From Deltaproteobacteria bacterium (lineage in GTDB: Bacteria > Myxococcota_A > UBA9042 > DTJE01): a stretch of DNA of 64,000 nt. Below the pieces are notes generated by a model that was given only the letters and a program-made list of their open reading frames with translations, made no database searches and had not been told where the DNA came from. The DNA is taken from assembly GCA_029555025.1 (NCBI GenBank), contig JAKPTZ010000064.1, forward strand, positions 1-64,000, in the 5' to 3' direction. Below are positions 17,871-25,061 of the stretch, one piece after another. Both the position numbers and the translations under genes were made by a program. How positions within the stretch are numbered: the first letter of the stretch is position 1; each line of letters begins with the position of its first letter.

Positions 17871-19961
17871 TCAATTGCGGTCGATGATTGACTTGCGGAA
17901 CCTGCGGCCGGCCAGCGCCAGCCCGACAAGTATGAACACGGCGACAAGCGGGGCCGGGTCGCGACCGCCGCCGGAACCGGCCGAGCATCCACCATCGGGA
18001 ACTTCAGCCGCAGTCCTTATGCAGAATTTGCCGGCATCGCGAACCTGGGTGCACTCGAAGCCTTCCGGACACCAGTCATCGACGCACTGCTGGCTGCAGT
18101 AAAGATCATCCTTCGGTCCAAGGCAAAGACCCGAAACACATTCGCTTCCAACCTGGCACGAGTCCCCGACTTCACCGCGATCATCAACCGGCATGCAGAC
18201 GCCCGAATCGACCGCGTCGAAACCGACGCAGGCAGTCCCCGGGGTCGGGCAGAACCAGTCGGCAAGGTCACACTCGACGCGGCAGCGCTTCGTATCCGCG
18301 GCCGTCGGCTGGAAACACAGTCCGCTGCGGCATTCGTCGTCGGAACTGCAGACGTCACCTTCTTCAAGAAGATCCACCGGCGGCTCGCCAGGCAGGCATG
18401 CCCCGGCCGAAAGCTCGGTTTCACAATACCAGCCGTCCGCACAATTGGCGGAGGTTCCACAAGCTTCCCGGCACCGCTTTCCGTCGCTTCCCTGCAAACA
18501 CAGGCCAGTCCTGCAAAACGAAGGAAGCGAACATTCATCCCCGACCTCGAGAGTCGGCTCGACCGGCTCCTGACCAGGCAGACAGGTACTGGACTGTTCA
18601 TCGCAAACGAACCCTTCGCCGCACTTGTCACTGTCCGTGCAGACCAGCCTGCAACGCATTCCATCGTCGCCAAACACGCACTTGCCGCTTTCGCACTGAT
18701 CCCCGGCGGTGCAGTACTCGCCGGTTCCCTTCAGCACAACCTCAACTTCCGGAAAGCAGCCGCCGTAAGTTCCCTTAAACCAGCAGTACTCGCCATCGGG
18801 GCATTCCTTATCGCTGCGGCACATTATCCGACATGACCTCACGCCGTCCGGCCACGTGTCGCACTTGCCCTCGACGCAGTCATCAATGGTCGAACAACGA
18901 CTTCCAATACCGCCGGCCTTGCTGCCGGTCACGCAGATATCCTGCCCGCCCATCGTCTCGCAGTGGTATCCCGAGGGACACAAATCGTTCGCCAGGCTGC
19001 ACTCCTCGGTACATCGCGGCTTGCCGTCGCCGATGTCGGTGCAGATGCCGCCCTTGCAGGCAACATCGTTCTGACAAATCACACCCTGAAGAGTGGTTCC
19101 GGGCTGGCTTCCATACAACCCGATGCAGTATCCACCCGCACAGGAAAGCCGACCGTTGTTGAAATTTTCGTAATCATAGACTTCCTCACCCTTGGAATTG
19201 TGGGTCACAATCCGTGGGCAGTCGGACACTGAAGCGCACTTGTAAAGGCCCTTGTTACCGGCATAGTAGGACTGATCCGGATAAAGGAAGCAGGCGGCCA
19301 GTTCGTCGTCGGCGTTCAGCGTGTCGCCAAGGCCGTAATAATCGACGTAAGGGGCCATCGTGGCCGGATCGTTTTCGTTGTATTCCGACCAGTCGAGACA
19401 CGAATGCTGGACTCCGAAGAAATGACCAATTTCGTGGATGGCGACGGACTTGAAACTGACCTCGCCCCAGCCGAGATCATTCTTGTTGACCGCCCACTTG
19501 CCGTTGTAGTCACAGTTGTTGAAAGCGATGTCCGATTCGTAAATTTCACCAGTGAAGTAGTCCTGCATGGGCAACGTGACGCCAAGTGTCGAAGACCCGA
19601 AATTCCACTTCCTGCATTCCGTGCTGCCCGTAACCCATACAAGTTCATTCTTTCCGTTTACGGTGCCGGTAATCGGCAGGATGTCCTGACTGCTCGAATT
19701 GCCGAGCATCTGGAAAGTCAGGGCACTGCAATCGATATCCTCCCAGTCCTGGAAGGAAGATGTCATCGCATTCTGGGACGCGGTGGCCGAAACACCGGTA
19801 ACGCCACGGCTGTCAACGTAATAAGTCAGATCCCACATCGCCCATCGGGACATATTCTTGTGGCTGTCGTCCATATAGGCCGTCTGGACGGAAAACGCAC
19901 GGGCCACGAGTGGAAGCAACAAAACGGCAATAGCGAGAACGGCTGGAATGCGCGCTTTCAT
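17871..19961 (-). CDS. Secreted matrixin-like metalloprotease with Cys-rich modules and MYXO-CTERM-like tail
   Basis: A 696-residue secreted zinc protease with a signal peptide (residues 1-22). The metzincin site HEIGHFFGVQH is at residues 176-186, with a Met-turn candidate in ATMAPYVDYYG about 20 residues later. Residues about 260-650 hold five to six Cys-rich modules of roughly 50 residues of the form C..DDC..G.C....G...C...C, likely protein- or matrix-binding. The tail from residue 657 is GGCS, a Gly-rich linker, the helix LVAVFILVGLALAG and RRFRKS, a MYXO-CTERM-like sorting signal with Cys659 as the invariant residue. The start overlaps the upstream gene by four bases (ATGA), so the pair is coupled. 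Confidence 0.88.
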   Translation of the reverse strand: MKARIPAVLAIAVLLLPLVARAFSVQTAYMDDSHKNMSRWAMWDLTYYVDSRGVTGVSATASQNAMTSSFQDWEDIDCSALTFQMLGNSSSQDILPITGTVNGKNELVWVTGSTECRKWNFGSSTLGVTLPMQDYFTGEIYESDIAFNNCDYNGKWAVNKNDLGWGEVSFKSVAIHEIGHFFGVQHSCLDWSEYNENDPATMAPYVDYYGLGDTLNADDELAACFLYPDQSYYAGNKGLYKCASVSDCPRIVTHNSKGEEVYDYENFNNGRLSCAGGYCIGLYGSQPGTTLQGVICQNDVACKGGICTDIGDGKPRCTEECSLANDLCPSGYHCETMGGQDICVTGSKAGGIGSRCSTIDDCVEGKCDTWPDGVRSCRIMCRSDKECPDGEYCWFKGTYGGCFPEVEVVLKGTGEYCTAGDQCESGKCVFGDDGMRCRLVCTDSDKCGEGFVCDEQSSTCLPGQEPVEPTLEVGDECSLPSFCRTGLCLQGSDGKRCREACGTSANCADGWYCETELSAGACLPGEPPVDLLEEGDVCSSDDECRSGLCFQPTAADTKRCRVECDLADWFCPTPGTACVGFDAVDSGVCMPVDDRGEVGDSCQVGSECVSGLCLGPKDDLYCSQQCVDDWCPEGFECTQVRDAGKFCIRTAAEVPDGGCSAGSGGGRDPAPLVAVFILVGLALAGRRFRKSIIDRN

Positions 19962-20593
19962 CTGGCACCCCCTTCCGGAGTGGAAGCCGCGCTCGGCACT
20001 TTGGTCGTCCGGAGTCCCTGCTGAATCATTTCAACCAGGTCATCGAAGAGAAGGACGTCCGACTCGGCGGTCGCGTGGCGGGTAACAGAAGCGTTGACGG
20101 GAATCCGGTGAAGGGACGCTGTGTCCCGCCATGCAAGACGGCGCCCCCGATCATCGGTCACAACCTGGAACTTTCCGTTCGAAAGACCCGAGGGAATCCA
20201 TCCGTAAGCGGCCCGCTCCAGGAACACGACAACTTCCTGCCCGACGTCGAACGACGGCATGCCTGGAATGCGCATGATGCGTCCGTCGCGCACCCCACCG
20301 GGAATCGAAATGGTGATCGTCGGCGCCGAGGCGAATCCCTTGAACACCTTATCGACGGCAATCGTGACCTTCGTGGAAGGCAACCCTGACGCGGACGGCT
20401 GATTCTGCCTTACCTGGGTTACGACTCCCGAAATGACCAGTTCGCTGACCCCCGTCATTTCCGGGATGGATCTGTGAATGACGGTTGTGGCGTTCGCCGG
20501 GATACAGAACGCAACGACCACCACAAAAAGGGCTGAAGCGGGCACGATCAACAAATGCCTGATAAGCGAACGAGTTACGGAAAGGATGCTCAA
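19958..20593 (-). CDS. Secreted protein of unknown function coupled to the metalloprotease
   Basis: A 211-residue protein. The start is taken as TTG at 20593, because GGAGG lies six bases upstream and it begins a signal peptide (LSILSVTRSLIRHLLIVPASALFVVVV, cleavage near ANA). No ATG in the frame has a comparable site. The mature part begins TTVIHRSIPEMTGVSELVISGVV and has a beta-rich region (TKVTIAVDKVFKG, TITISIPGG, FDVGQEVVVFLE). This is the arrangement of a secreted OB-fold-like domain often described only as hypothetical. The four-base overlap with the protease gene suggests a protease inhibitor, chaperone or partner; that role is inference from context only. Confidence 0.65.
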   Translation of the reverse strand: MSILSVTRSLIRHLLIVPASALFVVVVAFCIPANATTVIHRSIPEMTGVSELVISGVVTQVRQNQPSASGLPSTKVTIAVDKVFKGFASAPTITISIPGGVRDGRIMRIPGMPSFDVGQEVVVFLERAAYGWIPSGLSNGKFQVVTDDRGRRLAWRDTASLHRIPVNASVTRHATAESDVLLFDDLVEMIQQGLRTTKVPSAASTPEGGAR

Positions 20594-20709
20594 GGGAAGC
20601 CTCCAGAGGGCGCAGCGGCCAGCAGAAAAAACCCGTCCAATAATAATGAAAGGCAGTTCAAATTCAACTGAATTGCTGTAAGAATTCATCGTTCGCGGGG
20701 GTTTGGTTG

Positions 20710-21543
20710 ATGACAGGCATCGAAATCATCGGCAAGGACAGATGCAAGCGACTGGAAGCCGCCGTTGCAAGGGCCGGCTGTGCCCTGAAGGCACGGGCGG
20801 CTTCAATTGCCACGGTCGCCGGCACAAGTCCGCACGACGAGAATCCCCACACAAATCTTGACCGTGAAATCGACGACCTTCTTCTGCAGGTTCTGCCTGA
20901 AGCATGGGGCCAGGATCCGGCGCCGGCGTGGCTTTCCGAGGAGAAGGAGCCGCCACCCGACCGACAGGACTCGGAGTTCGTTTTCATTATCGATCCCATC
21001 GACGGAACCAGGAACGTCCTGAAGGGACGAACCGATGCATGCGTGAGCGCGGCAATGTGGATGCGCGGCCAGGGCGTGATCTGGGGATCCGTCTTCAACC
21101 CGTTCACCAACGAGATGTTTTCAGCCTGCAGGGGCGGCGGCGCCAGGCTTAACGGCAACCTGCTCCAGGTATCCGATGTCCACGACGTGCGGCACGCAAT
21201 GTTCCTGGTTTCCGTTCACGAAAGTGTCAGGGGCATGCTGGATCGGGTTAAACAGGATTTCAAGGTGCGTCCGGTCGGGTCGATTGCCTACAAAATGTGC
21301 CTGGTGGCATGCGGACGCGGCGACGCGACTTTCACGGTCAACCCAAGGAACGACTGGGACGTGGCCGCCGCATCATTAATTGTTACAGAGGCGGGCGGAC
21401 GCGTTACGGACTCCCGGGGGCGATCAATCGACATCAACGGCGACAGCCTGTCCATCGACGGACTTGCCGTGACCAACAGCACCATCCATGACGGTGTCCT
21501 GGCCATCTGCGACATGGCTCGCAGGGCACTGGGTCTTCACTGA
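20710..21543 (+). CDS. Inositol monophosphatase family protein
   Basis: A 277-residue Mg2+-dependent sugar- or nucleotide-phosphate phosphatase. Motifs in order: WLSEEKE (metal-site Glu), IIDPIDGTRNVLKG (the DPIDGTxN signature) and NPRNDWDVAAASLIVTEAGG (the WDxAAxxLIxxEAGG signature). It could hydrolyse inositol monophosphate (SuhB), 3'-phosphoadenosine phosphate (CysQ) or fructose-1,6-bisphosphate; the motifs do not separate these. The ATG at 20710 directly follows a TTG at 20707, either of which could serve. It is divergent from the secreted protein at 20593. Confidence 0.9.
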   Translation: MTGIEIIGKDRCKRLEAAVARAGCALKARAASIATVAGTSPHDENPHTNLDREIDDLLLQVLPEAWGQDPAPAWLSEEKEPPPDRQDSEFVFIIDPIDGTRNVLKGRTDACVSAAMWMRGQGVIWGSVFNPFTNEMFSACRGGGARLNGNLLQVSDVHDVRHAMFLVSVHESVRGMLDRVKQDFKVRPVGSIAYKMCLVACGRGDATFTVNPRNDWDVAAASLIVTEAGGRVTDSRGRSIDINGDSLSIDGLAVTNSTIHDGVLAICDMARRALGLH

Positions 21544-21557
21544 AAAAATGCGGGCGG

Positions 21558-21607
21558 GCGAATTTTCATTCGCACCTACGCCTTGTATGGGCGGATTGCA
21601 TCCGCCC
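21558..21607. terminator. Two short hairpins between convergent genes
   Basis: Two palindromes lie between the stops of the convergent phosphatase and FtsB-like genes. The first is GCGAAT, a TTTC loop and ATTCGC at 21558-21573. The second is GGGCGGAT, a TGC loop and ATCCGCCC at 21589-21607. Neither has a long T-run. They may act as bidirectional terminators or be copies of a REP-like dispersed repeat. Confidence 0.45.
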
Positions 21608-21666
21608 GCTGCGATTCAGTATCGTGCCAGACGCCATCGCTGAAGCTTCGGCTTGAATATCTGATT

Positions 21667-21957
21667 CTACGGTTTGAACCGGATGACGGCCTCGTTCGGC
21701 CTGACGTATCCGAAATCCTGGCGAAGTGTCTTTTCCAGGAACTCCCTGTCGGATGATTCCAGCGCGCGGCACTCGGCCCGCAGCCTGTCCCTTGCAACCC
21801 TGGCTTCACGCGTCTTGTCCTGAACCTGGGCGTACTCGCTGGTCAATCGACGGTACTCTGCGGCGTCCCCGTTCAACTCGTCGGCGAACAACATTCCGCC
21901 GACAAGAGTTAACGCCGAAACGGCCGCGACAATCTGTAGTGTCGTCTTCAACCACAT
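21667..21957 (-). CDS. FtsB/DivIC-like septum formation protein
   Basis: A 96-residue protein with a single N-terminal membrane helix (WLKTTLQIVAAVSALTLVGGMLF), a coiled coil (residues about 30-75, EYRRLTSEYAQVQDKTREARVARDRL) and the family-typical ending in which a bitopic coiled coil is followed by a short acidic Tyr/Pro segment (LRQDFGYVRPNEAVIRF). FtsB/DivIC proteins bridge FtsL and FtsQ in the divisome. On the reverse strand TAGAAT lies upstream at about 21970 with TTGTAT 18 bases further up, a plausible promoter. Confidence 0.72.
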   Translation of the reverse strand: MWLKTTLQIVAAVSALTLVGGMLFADELNGDAAEYRRLTSEYAQVQDKTREARVARDRLRAECRALESSDREFLEKTLRQDFGYVRPNEAVIRFKP

Positions 21958-22052
21958 GATGCACGGATTCTAGAACAGCGGATCACGCCCATACAAAAAG
22001 ACGACGGCATTTTTTTTAACAAATTTCGAACACTTAACACACCCGGACAGTC

Positions 22053-22095
22053 AAAATCGACAGATTGGCCATTTTCACCCCAATCTGTCGATTTT
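22053..22095. repeat. Perfect 16-bp inverted repeat
   Basis: The arms AAAATCGACAGATTGG (22053-22068) and CCAATCTGTCGATTTT (22080-22095) are exact reverse complements around an 11-base loop. It lies in a gene-free region, upstream of the FtsB-like gene on one side and of the tRNA promoter on the other. It could be a terminator, a regulator site or the remains of a small mobile repeat. Confidence 0.85.
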
Positions 22096-22222
22096 CGACG
22101 ATACAAAATGCTGGATCCCCGCCATGGCCCGGCCCCATTACCGATCCCGCAATTCGATCGGCGAACAGTTTCATGCTTCCGACGGATTCGCGATGGACAC
22201 CCGAGGGCTGTCGCTTTTCTGC

Positions 22223-22251
22223 TTGACACCCACTACCCTTCCGGGCATAAT
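22223..22251 (+). promoter_or_regulatory. Sigma-70-type promoter for tRNA-Asn
   Basis: TTGACA (22223-22228) is followed by a 17-base spacer and CATAAT (22246-22251), a near-consensus vegetative promoter about 35 bases before the mature tRNA. Confidence 0.85.
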
Positions 22252-22286
22252 TTTCGCCGGTTCTTTTGATAACCTTCGTTACCGAT

Positions 22287-22359
22287 TTCGGCATAGCTCA
22301 GTCGGTAGAGCAAGTGGCTGTTAACCACTGGGTCGGGGGTTCGAGTCCCTCTGCCGAAG
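22287..22359 (+). tRNA. tRNA-Asn (anticodon GTT)
   Basis: A complete cloverleaf can be drawn over 73 bases. The acceptor arms TTCGGCA and TGCCGAA pair fully. The D-arm is GCTC/GAGC around AGTCGGTA, the anticodon stem is AGTGG/CCACT around loop CTGTTAA (anticodon GTT), and the T-arm is GGGGG/CCCTC around TTCGAGT with one G-T pair. The discriminator is G; the 3' CCA is not encoded. Confidence 0.97.
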
Positions 22360-22378
22360 CAAATTCTCCGTGCCAAGG

Positions 22379-22403
22379 GCCCACTCCGGTGGGCTTTTTT
22401 TTT
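22379..22403 (+). terminator. Rho-independent terminator after tRNA-Asn
   Basis: GCCCAC, a short TCCG loop and GTGGGC are followed directly by nine T residues (22395-22403), a classic intrinsic terminator 20 bases after the tRNA. Confidence 0.93.
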
Positions 22404-22486
22404 ATCCGATCGACGGTACGCTCCGGGCTCTTGCAACCACCCCAAATCAATTTCGAAACCAATACGGGCAACTCGTTGCCGACCCT

Positions 22487-22515
22487 TTGACTACGTTAAC
22501 TGCAATACATATTAT
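22487..22515 (+). promoter_or_regulatory. Promoter for the beta-propeller lipoprotein gene
   Basis: TTGACT (22487-22492), a 17-base spacer and TATTAT (22510-22515) lie 36 bases before the ATG at 22552, which has GAGGT nearby as ribosome-binding site. Confidence 0.75.
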
Positions 22516-22551
22516 TGTTTCGTACTCTTTGACCACGAACGAGGTAGCAAA

Positions 22552-24939
22552 ATGTTTCACATAAATGGATTCCTGAATCGAGCACCGACAACCCGAAACC
22601 GGTTCCGCCTTTCCCTGTCTGCCACGGCCTTGGTTCTTCTTGCAATGCTCGCGGCGTCCGGTTGCGGCAACAGTGGCGTTGACGTCACTCCCGGCCAGGT
22701 CATGAGCATGGACTGGAGCAAGTCGGCCGGATTGACCGCGGCATCGGGATGCGAACAGGCGGAAACATGGATCGAGGACGCCGTCATCACCCAGATGACA
22801 CTTGGCGTCGAAGCGAACCGCCGTTGTGTTCTGACTCCTGACGACTGCGGATGGTACCGTGGCGGCGTCGGCGCGGAGGAGGATTGGGCAAACGAAGGCG
22901 GCAACCCGCCCCAGGCCAACAATCCCGACGATGAGACACCCGACGAGTACAGCCAGACGAACACCCAGGTTGAGGGTGTGGATGAAGCCGACCGCGTGAA
23001 GACCGACGGCGAGTACATCTACGTGTTGAGCGATCGCGACCTGGTGGTCGTAAAGTCCTGGCCGGCAGCCCAGACCGGGGAAGTTGGCCGTCTGACGCTT
23101 GGTTCATGGGCGTACAACTTCTTCCTGGACGGGGATCGCGCCATCGTTCTTGGAAGCGCCAACCTTCATGAAGTCGTCAAGGACGTTCCTTACCGTACCA
23201 ACGAGGGTGGCGACGACGAAAGGCCCGGCACCGGCGGCGGTGATCAGGTTGATGGCGGGGCGCCAGCTGCCGAAGCCGAAGGCATCGCCATCGATGATGT
23301 ATCGCCGGACTATTACTACGATTACCGCCCGGTGACCACCGTCACAATCGTCAGCCTGGCGGACAAGGCAAACCCGACAATCCTCAAGCAGTTCTTCTTC
23401 GAGGGATATACGGCCGACAGCCGACGCATCACCGATAAAATTTACCTTGTCCTTAACAACTACCATTCGGTCTATGACCTGGAGTACTGGCCTTCCGATC
23501 TGGTCATGTACGGTTCTGAGGGCGAGGACATCCGCCCCTCGGACGAGGAAATCAACGCCCTGTTCGATGCGATGATTGCCCGCAATATCGAAAAGATTCG
23601 CGCGCGCACCCTGGCCGAATGGATGCCGGAGTACTGGACATCCACCGATGGCGGGCAGCCGGCCTATGCCGATGGCCAGATGATCGGCGAATGCTCGGAC
23701 GTGCACGCGCCGACTGTCTTTTCCGGCCAGGGACTGCTGAACCTGGTATCGCTTGACACCGATTCGGGCGACATCGTCGGTTCCACCATCCAAGGCTCCT
23801 GGGGAACCGTCTATGCCAGCCTCGAGGCTGTCTATGTCGGATCGACCAACTGGGACTTCTACTGGTGGTGGATGGGTGGCGAGGACATTCCCCCGGTCAA
23901 GACCCACATCCACAAGTTCGCCTTCGATAATGACGGCAACGCTCGCTACCAGGCTTCCGGCGAGGTCCTGGGATATGCGATCAACCAGTTCGCCTATGAC
24001 GAGTATGACGGTTATCTGCGCGTGGCCACGACCGATGGCTTCGGCTGGTGGAACAACGAAGAAACCGAAAGCCGTGTCACGGTGCTGCGACAGGATGATG
24101 AAAAACTGGAACAGGTCGGCGTGGTGACGGGACTCGGACTGGGCGAGCAGATTTACGCAGTCCGCTTCATCGGGGATCAGGGTTACGTCGTGACGTTCAG
24201 GCAGGTCGACCCGCTGTACGTCCTCGACCTTGTGAACCCCGCCGATCCGAAGGTCGCCGGCGAACTGAAGATTCCGGGATTCTCCAGCTACATCCACCCG
24301 CTTGAGCCTGGATTCCTGCTGACGGCGGGGCGTGACGCCAACGAAGAGGGACAGGTTGGCGGAATCAAGGTCGAGATTTTCGATGTTACCGATCCGACCG
24401 CGCCGAAAAGCGTCAAGACCGCGGTTATCGGCGACGGCTGGAACACCTGGAGCGACGTGCTGTGGGATCACAAAGCCTTCACGTACTTCGGCGCCCGCAA
24501 CCTCCTGGCCATCCCCGTCAGCGGCTGGGTGGAAACGCAGGGCGAGGGCGGCTGGTGGGGCGAATACAAGTCCGAACTTGCCCTGTTCCGCGTGACCCGT
24601 GAGGACATCGAAGTCCTGCCTTCCATCAGCCATATGGACTTCTTTGACGACTTCGGCGGAAACGATCACTGCTACGGCTATGGCGGATACTGGCAGGCCC
24701 AGATCTGGCGCGGCCTGTTTGTGGAAGACTATGTTTACAGCCTCAGCCAGCTCGGCATGAAGGTTCATGACACCCGCGATCTGCTGGCCGGCCAGGTGGC
24801 GGAAGTGACGCTTCTGGATCCCGAATACTTCCCGGGTTACGACTGGGGCTGGTGTGGCGAGAGGGTGCCGGTTGACGAAGAGGAACCCGAAGAAATCCCG
24901 CCGGAAGAAGGCGAAGGCGACACCCCCCGCCCCGAATGA
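22552..24939 (+). CDS. Beta-propeller lipoprotein (COG4880-type)
   Basis: A 795-residue predicted lipoprotein: the N-terminal signal ends in the lipobox LAASGC. Residues about 135-170 (YSQTNTQVEGVDEADRVKTDGEYIYVLSDRDLVVV) are the hallmark opening of secreted proteins with a C-terminal beta-propeller (COG4880). The body contains repeated WD-like blades with Tyr/Trp/Gly patterns (ISELVxxxDxxGNA, DDFGGNDHCYGYGGYWQAQ). The end is an acidic Pro/Glu tail (EEEPEEIPPEEGEGD). The family is widespread in archaea and Firmicutes with no settled biochemical role. A large antisense open frame (23104-25011) is an artefact of base composition. A monocistronic unit is suggested by its own promoter and by flanking gaps. 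Confidence 0.85.
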   Translation: MFHINGFLNRAPTTRNRFRLSLSATALVLLAMLAASGCGNSGVDVTPGQVMSMDWSKSAGLTAASGCEQAETWIEDAVITQMTLGVEANRRCVLTPDDCGWYRGGVGAEEDWANEGGNPPQANNPDDETPDEYSQTNTQVEGVDEADRVKTDGEYIYVLSDRDLVVVKSWPAAQTGEVGRLTLGSWAYNFFLDGDRAIVLGSANLHEVVKDVPYRTNEGGDDERPGTGGGDQVDGGAPAAEAEGIAIDDVSPDYYYDYRPVTTVTIVSLADKANPTILKQFFFEGYTADSRRITDKIYLVLNNYHSVYDLEYWPSDLVMYGSEGEDIRPSDEEINALFDAMIARNIEKIRARTLAEWMPEYWTSTDGGQPAYADGQMIGECSDVHAPTVFSGQGLLNLVSLDTDSGDIVGSTIQGSWGTVYASLEAVYVGSTNWDFYWWWMGGEDIPPVKTHIHKFAFDNDGNARYQASGEVLGYAINQFAYDEYDGYLRVATTDGFGWWNNEETESRVTVLRQDDEKLEQVGVVTGLGLGEQIYAVRFIGDQGYVVTFRQVDPLYVLDLVNPADPKVAGELKIPGFSSYIHPLEPGFLLTAGRDANEEGQVGGIKVEIFDVTDPTAPKSVKTAVIGDGWNTWSDVLWDHKAFTYFGARNLLAIPVSGWVETQGEGGWWGEYKSELALFRVTREDIEVLPSISHMDFFDDFGGNDHCYGYGGYWQAQIWRGLFVEDYVYSLSQLGMKVHDTRDLLAGQVAEVTLLDPEYFPGYDWGWCGERVPVDEEEPEEIPPEEGEGDTPRPE

Positions 24940-24987
24940 CGGCGCTTGATTAATCAGTCTTCCACATTCCAACTGAATCCAGTGGCC

Positions 24988-24999
24988 CCTGAATTCAGG
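24988..24999. repeat. 12-bp perfect palindrome
   Basis: CCTGAATTCAGG is self-complementary and lies in the 122-base gap before the P-type ATPase gene. It could be a dimeric regulator site; nothing else supports this. Confidence 0.4.
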
Positions 25000-25061
25000 A
25001 TTCGTATTCAAAGACTCACGATTGCCCTATCATTTCCAGACAACACGGGAGGACCGAAGAC

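Larger units (their letters stand above)
21958..22286. other. Gene-free stretch upstream of tRNA-Asn
   Basis: No credible gene was seen in these 329 bases. They hold a candidate promoter for the FtsB-like gene, a T8 run at about 22010, a perfect 16-bp inverted repeat (22053-22095) and the tRNA promoter. The left two thirds are noticeably more AT-rich than the surroundings. Confidence 0.6.

Noticed and set aside
23104-25011. A 635-codon open frame on the minus strand
   Set aside because: It lies entirely antisense to the beta-propeller lipoprotein gene, which has family motifs, a lipobox and its own promoter. Long antisense frames are expected in high-GC DNA with strong third-position bias.
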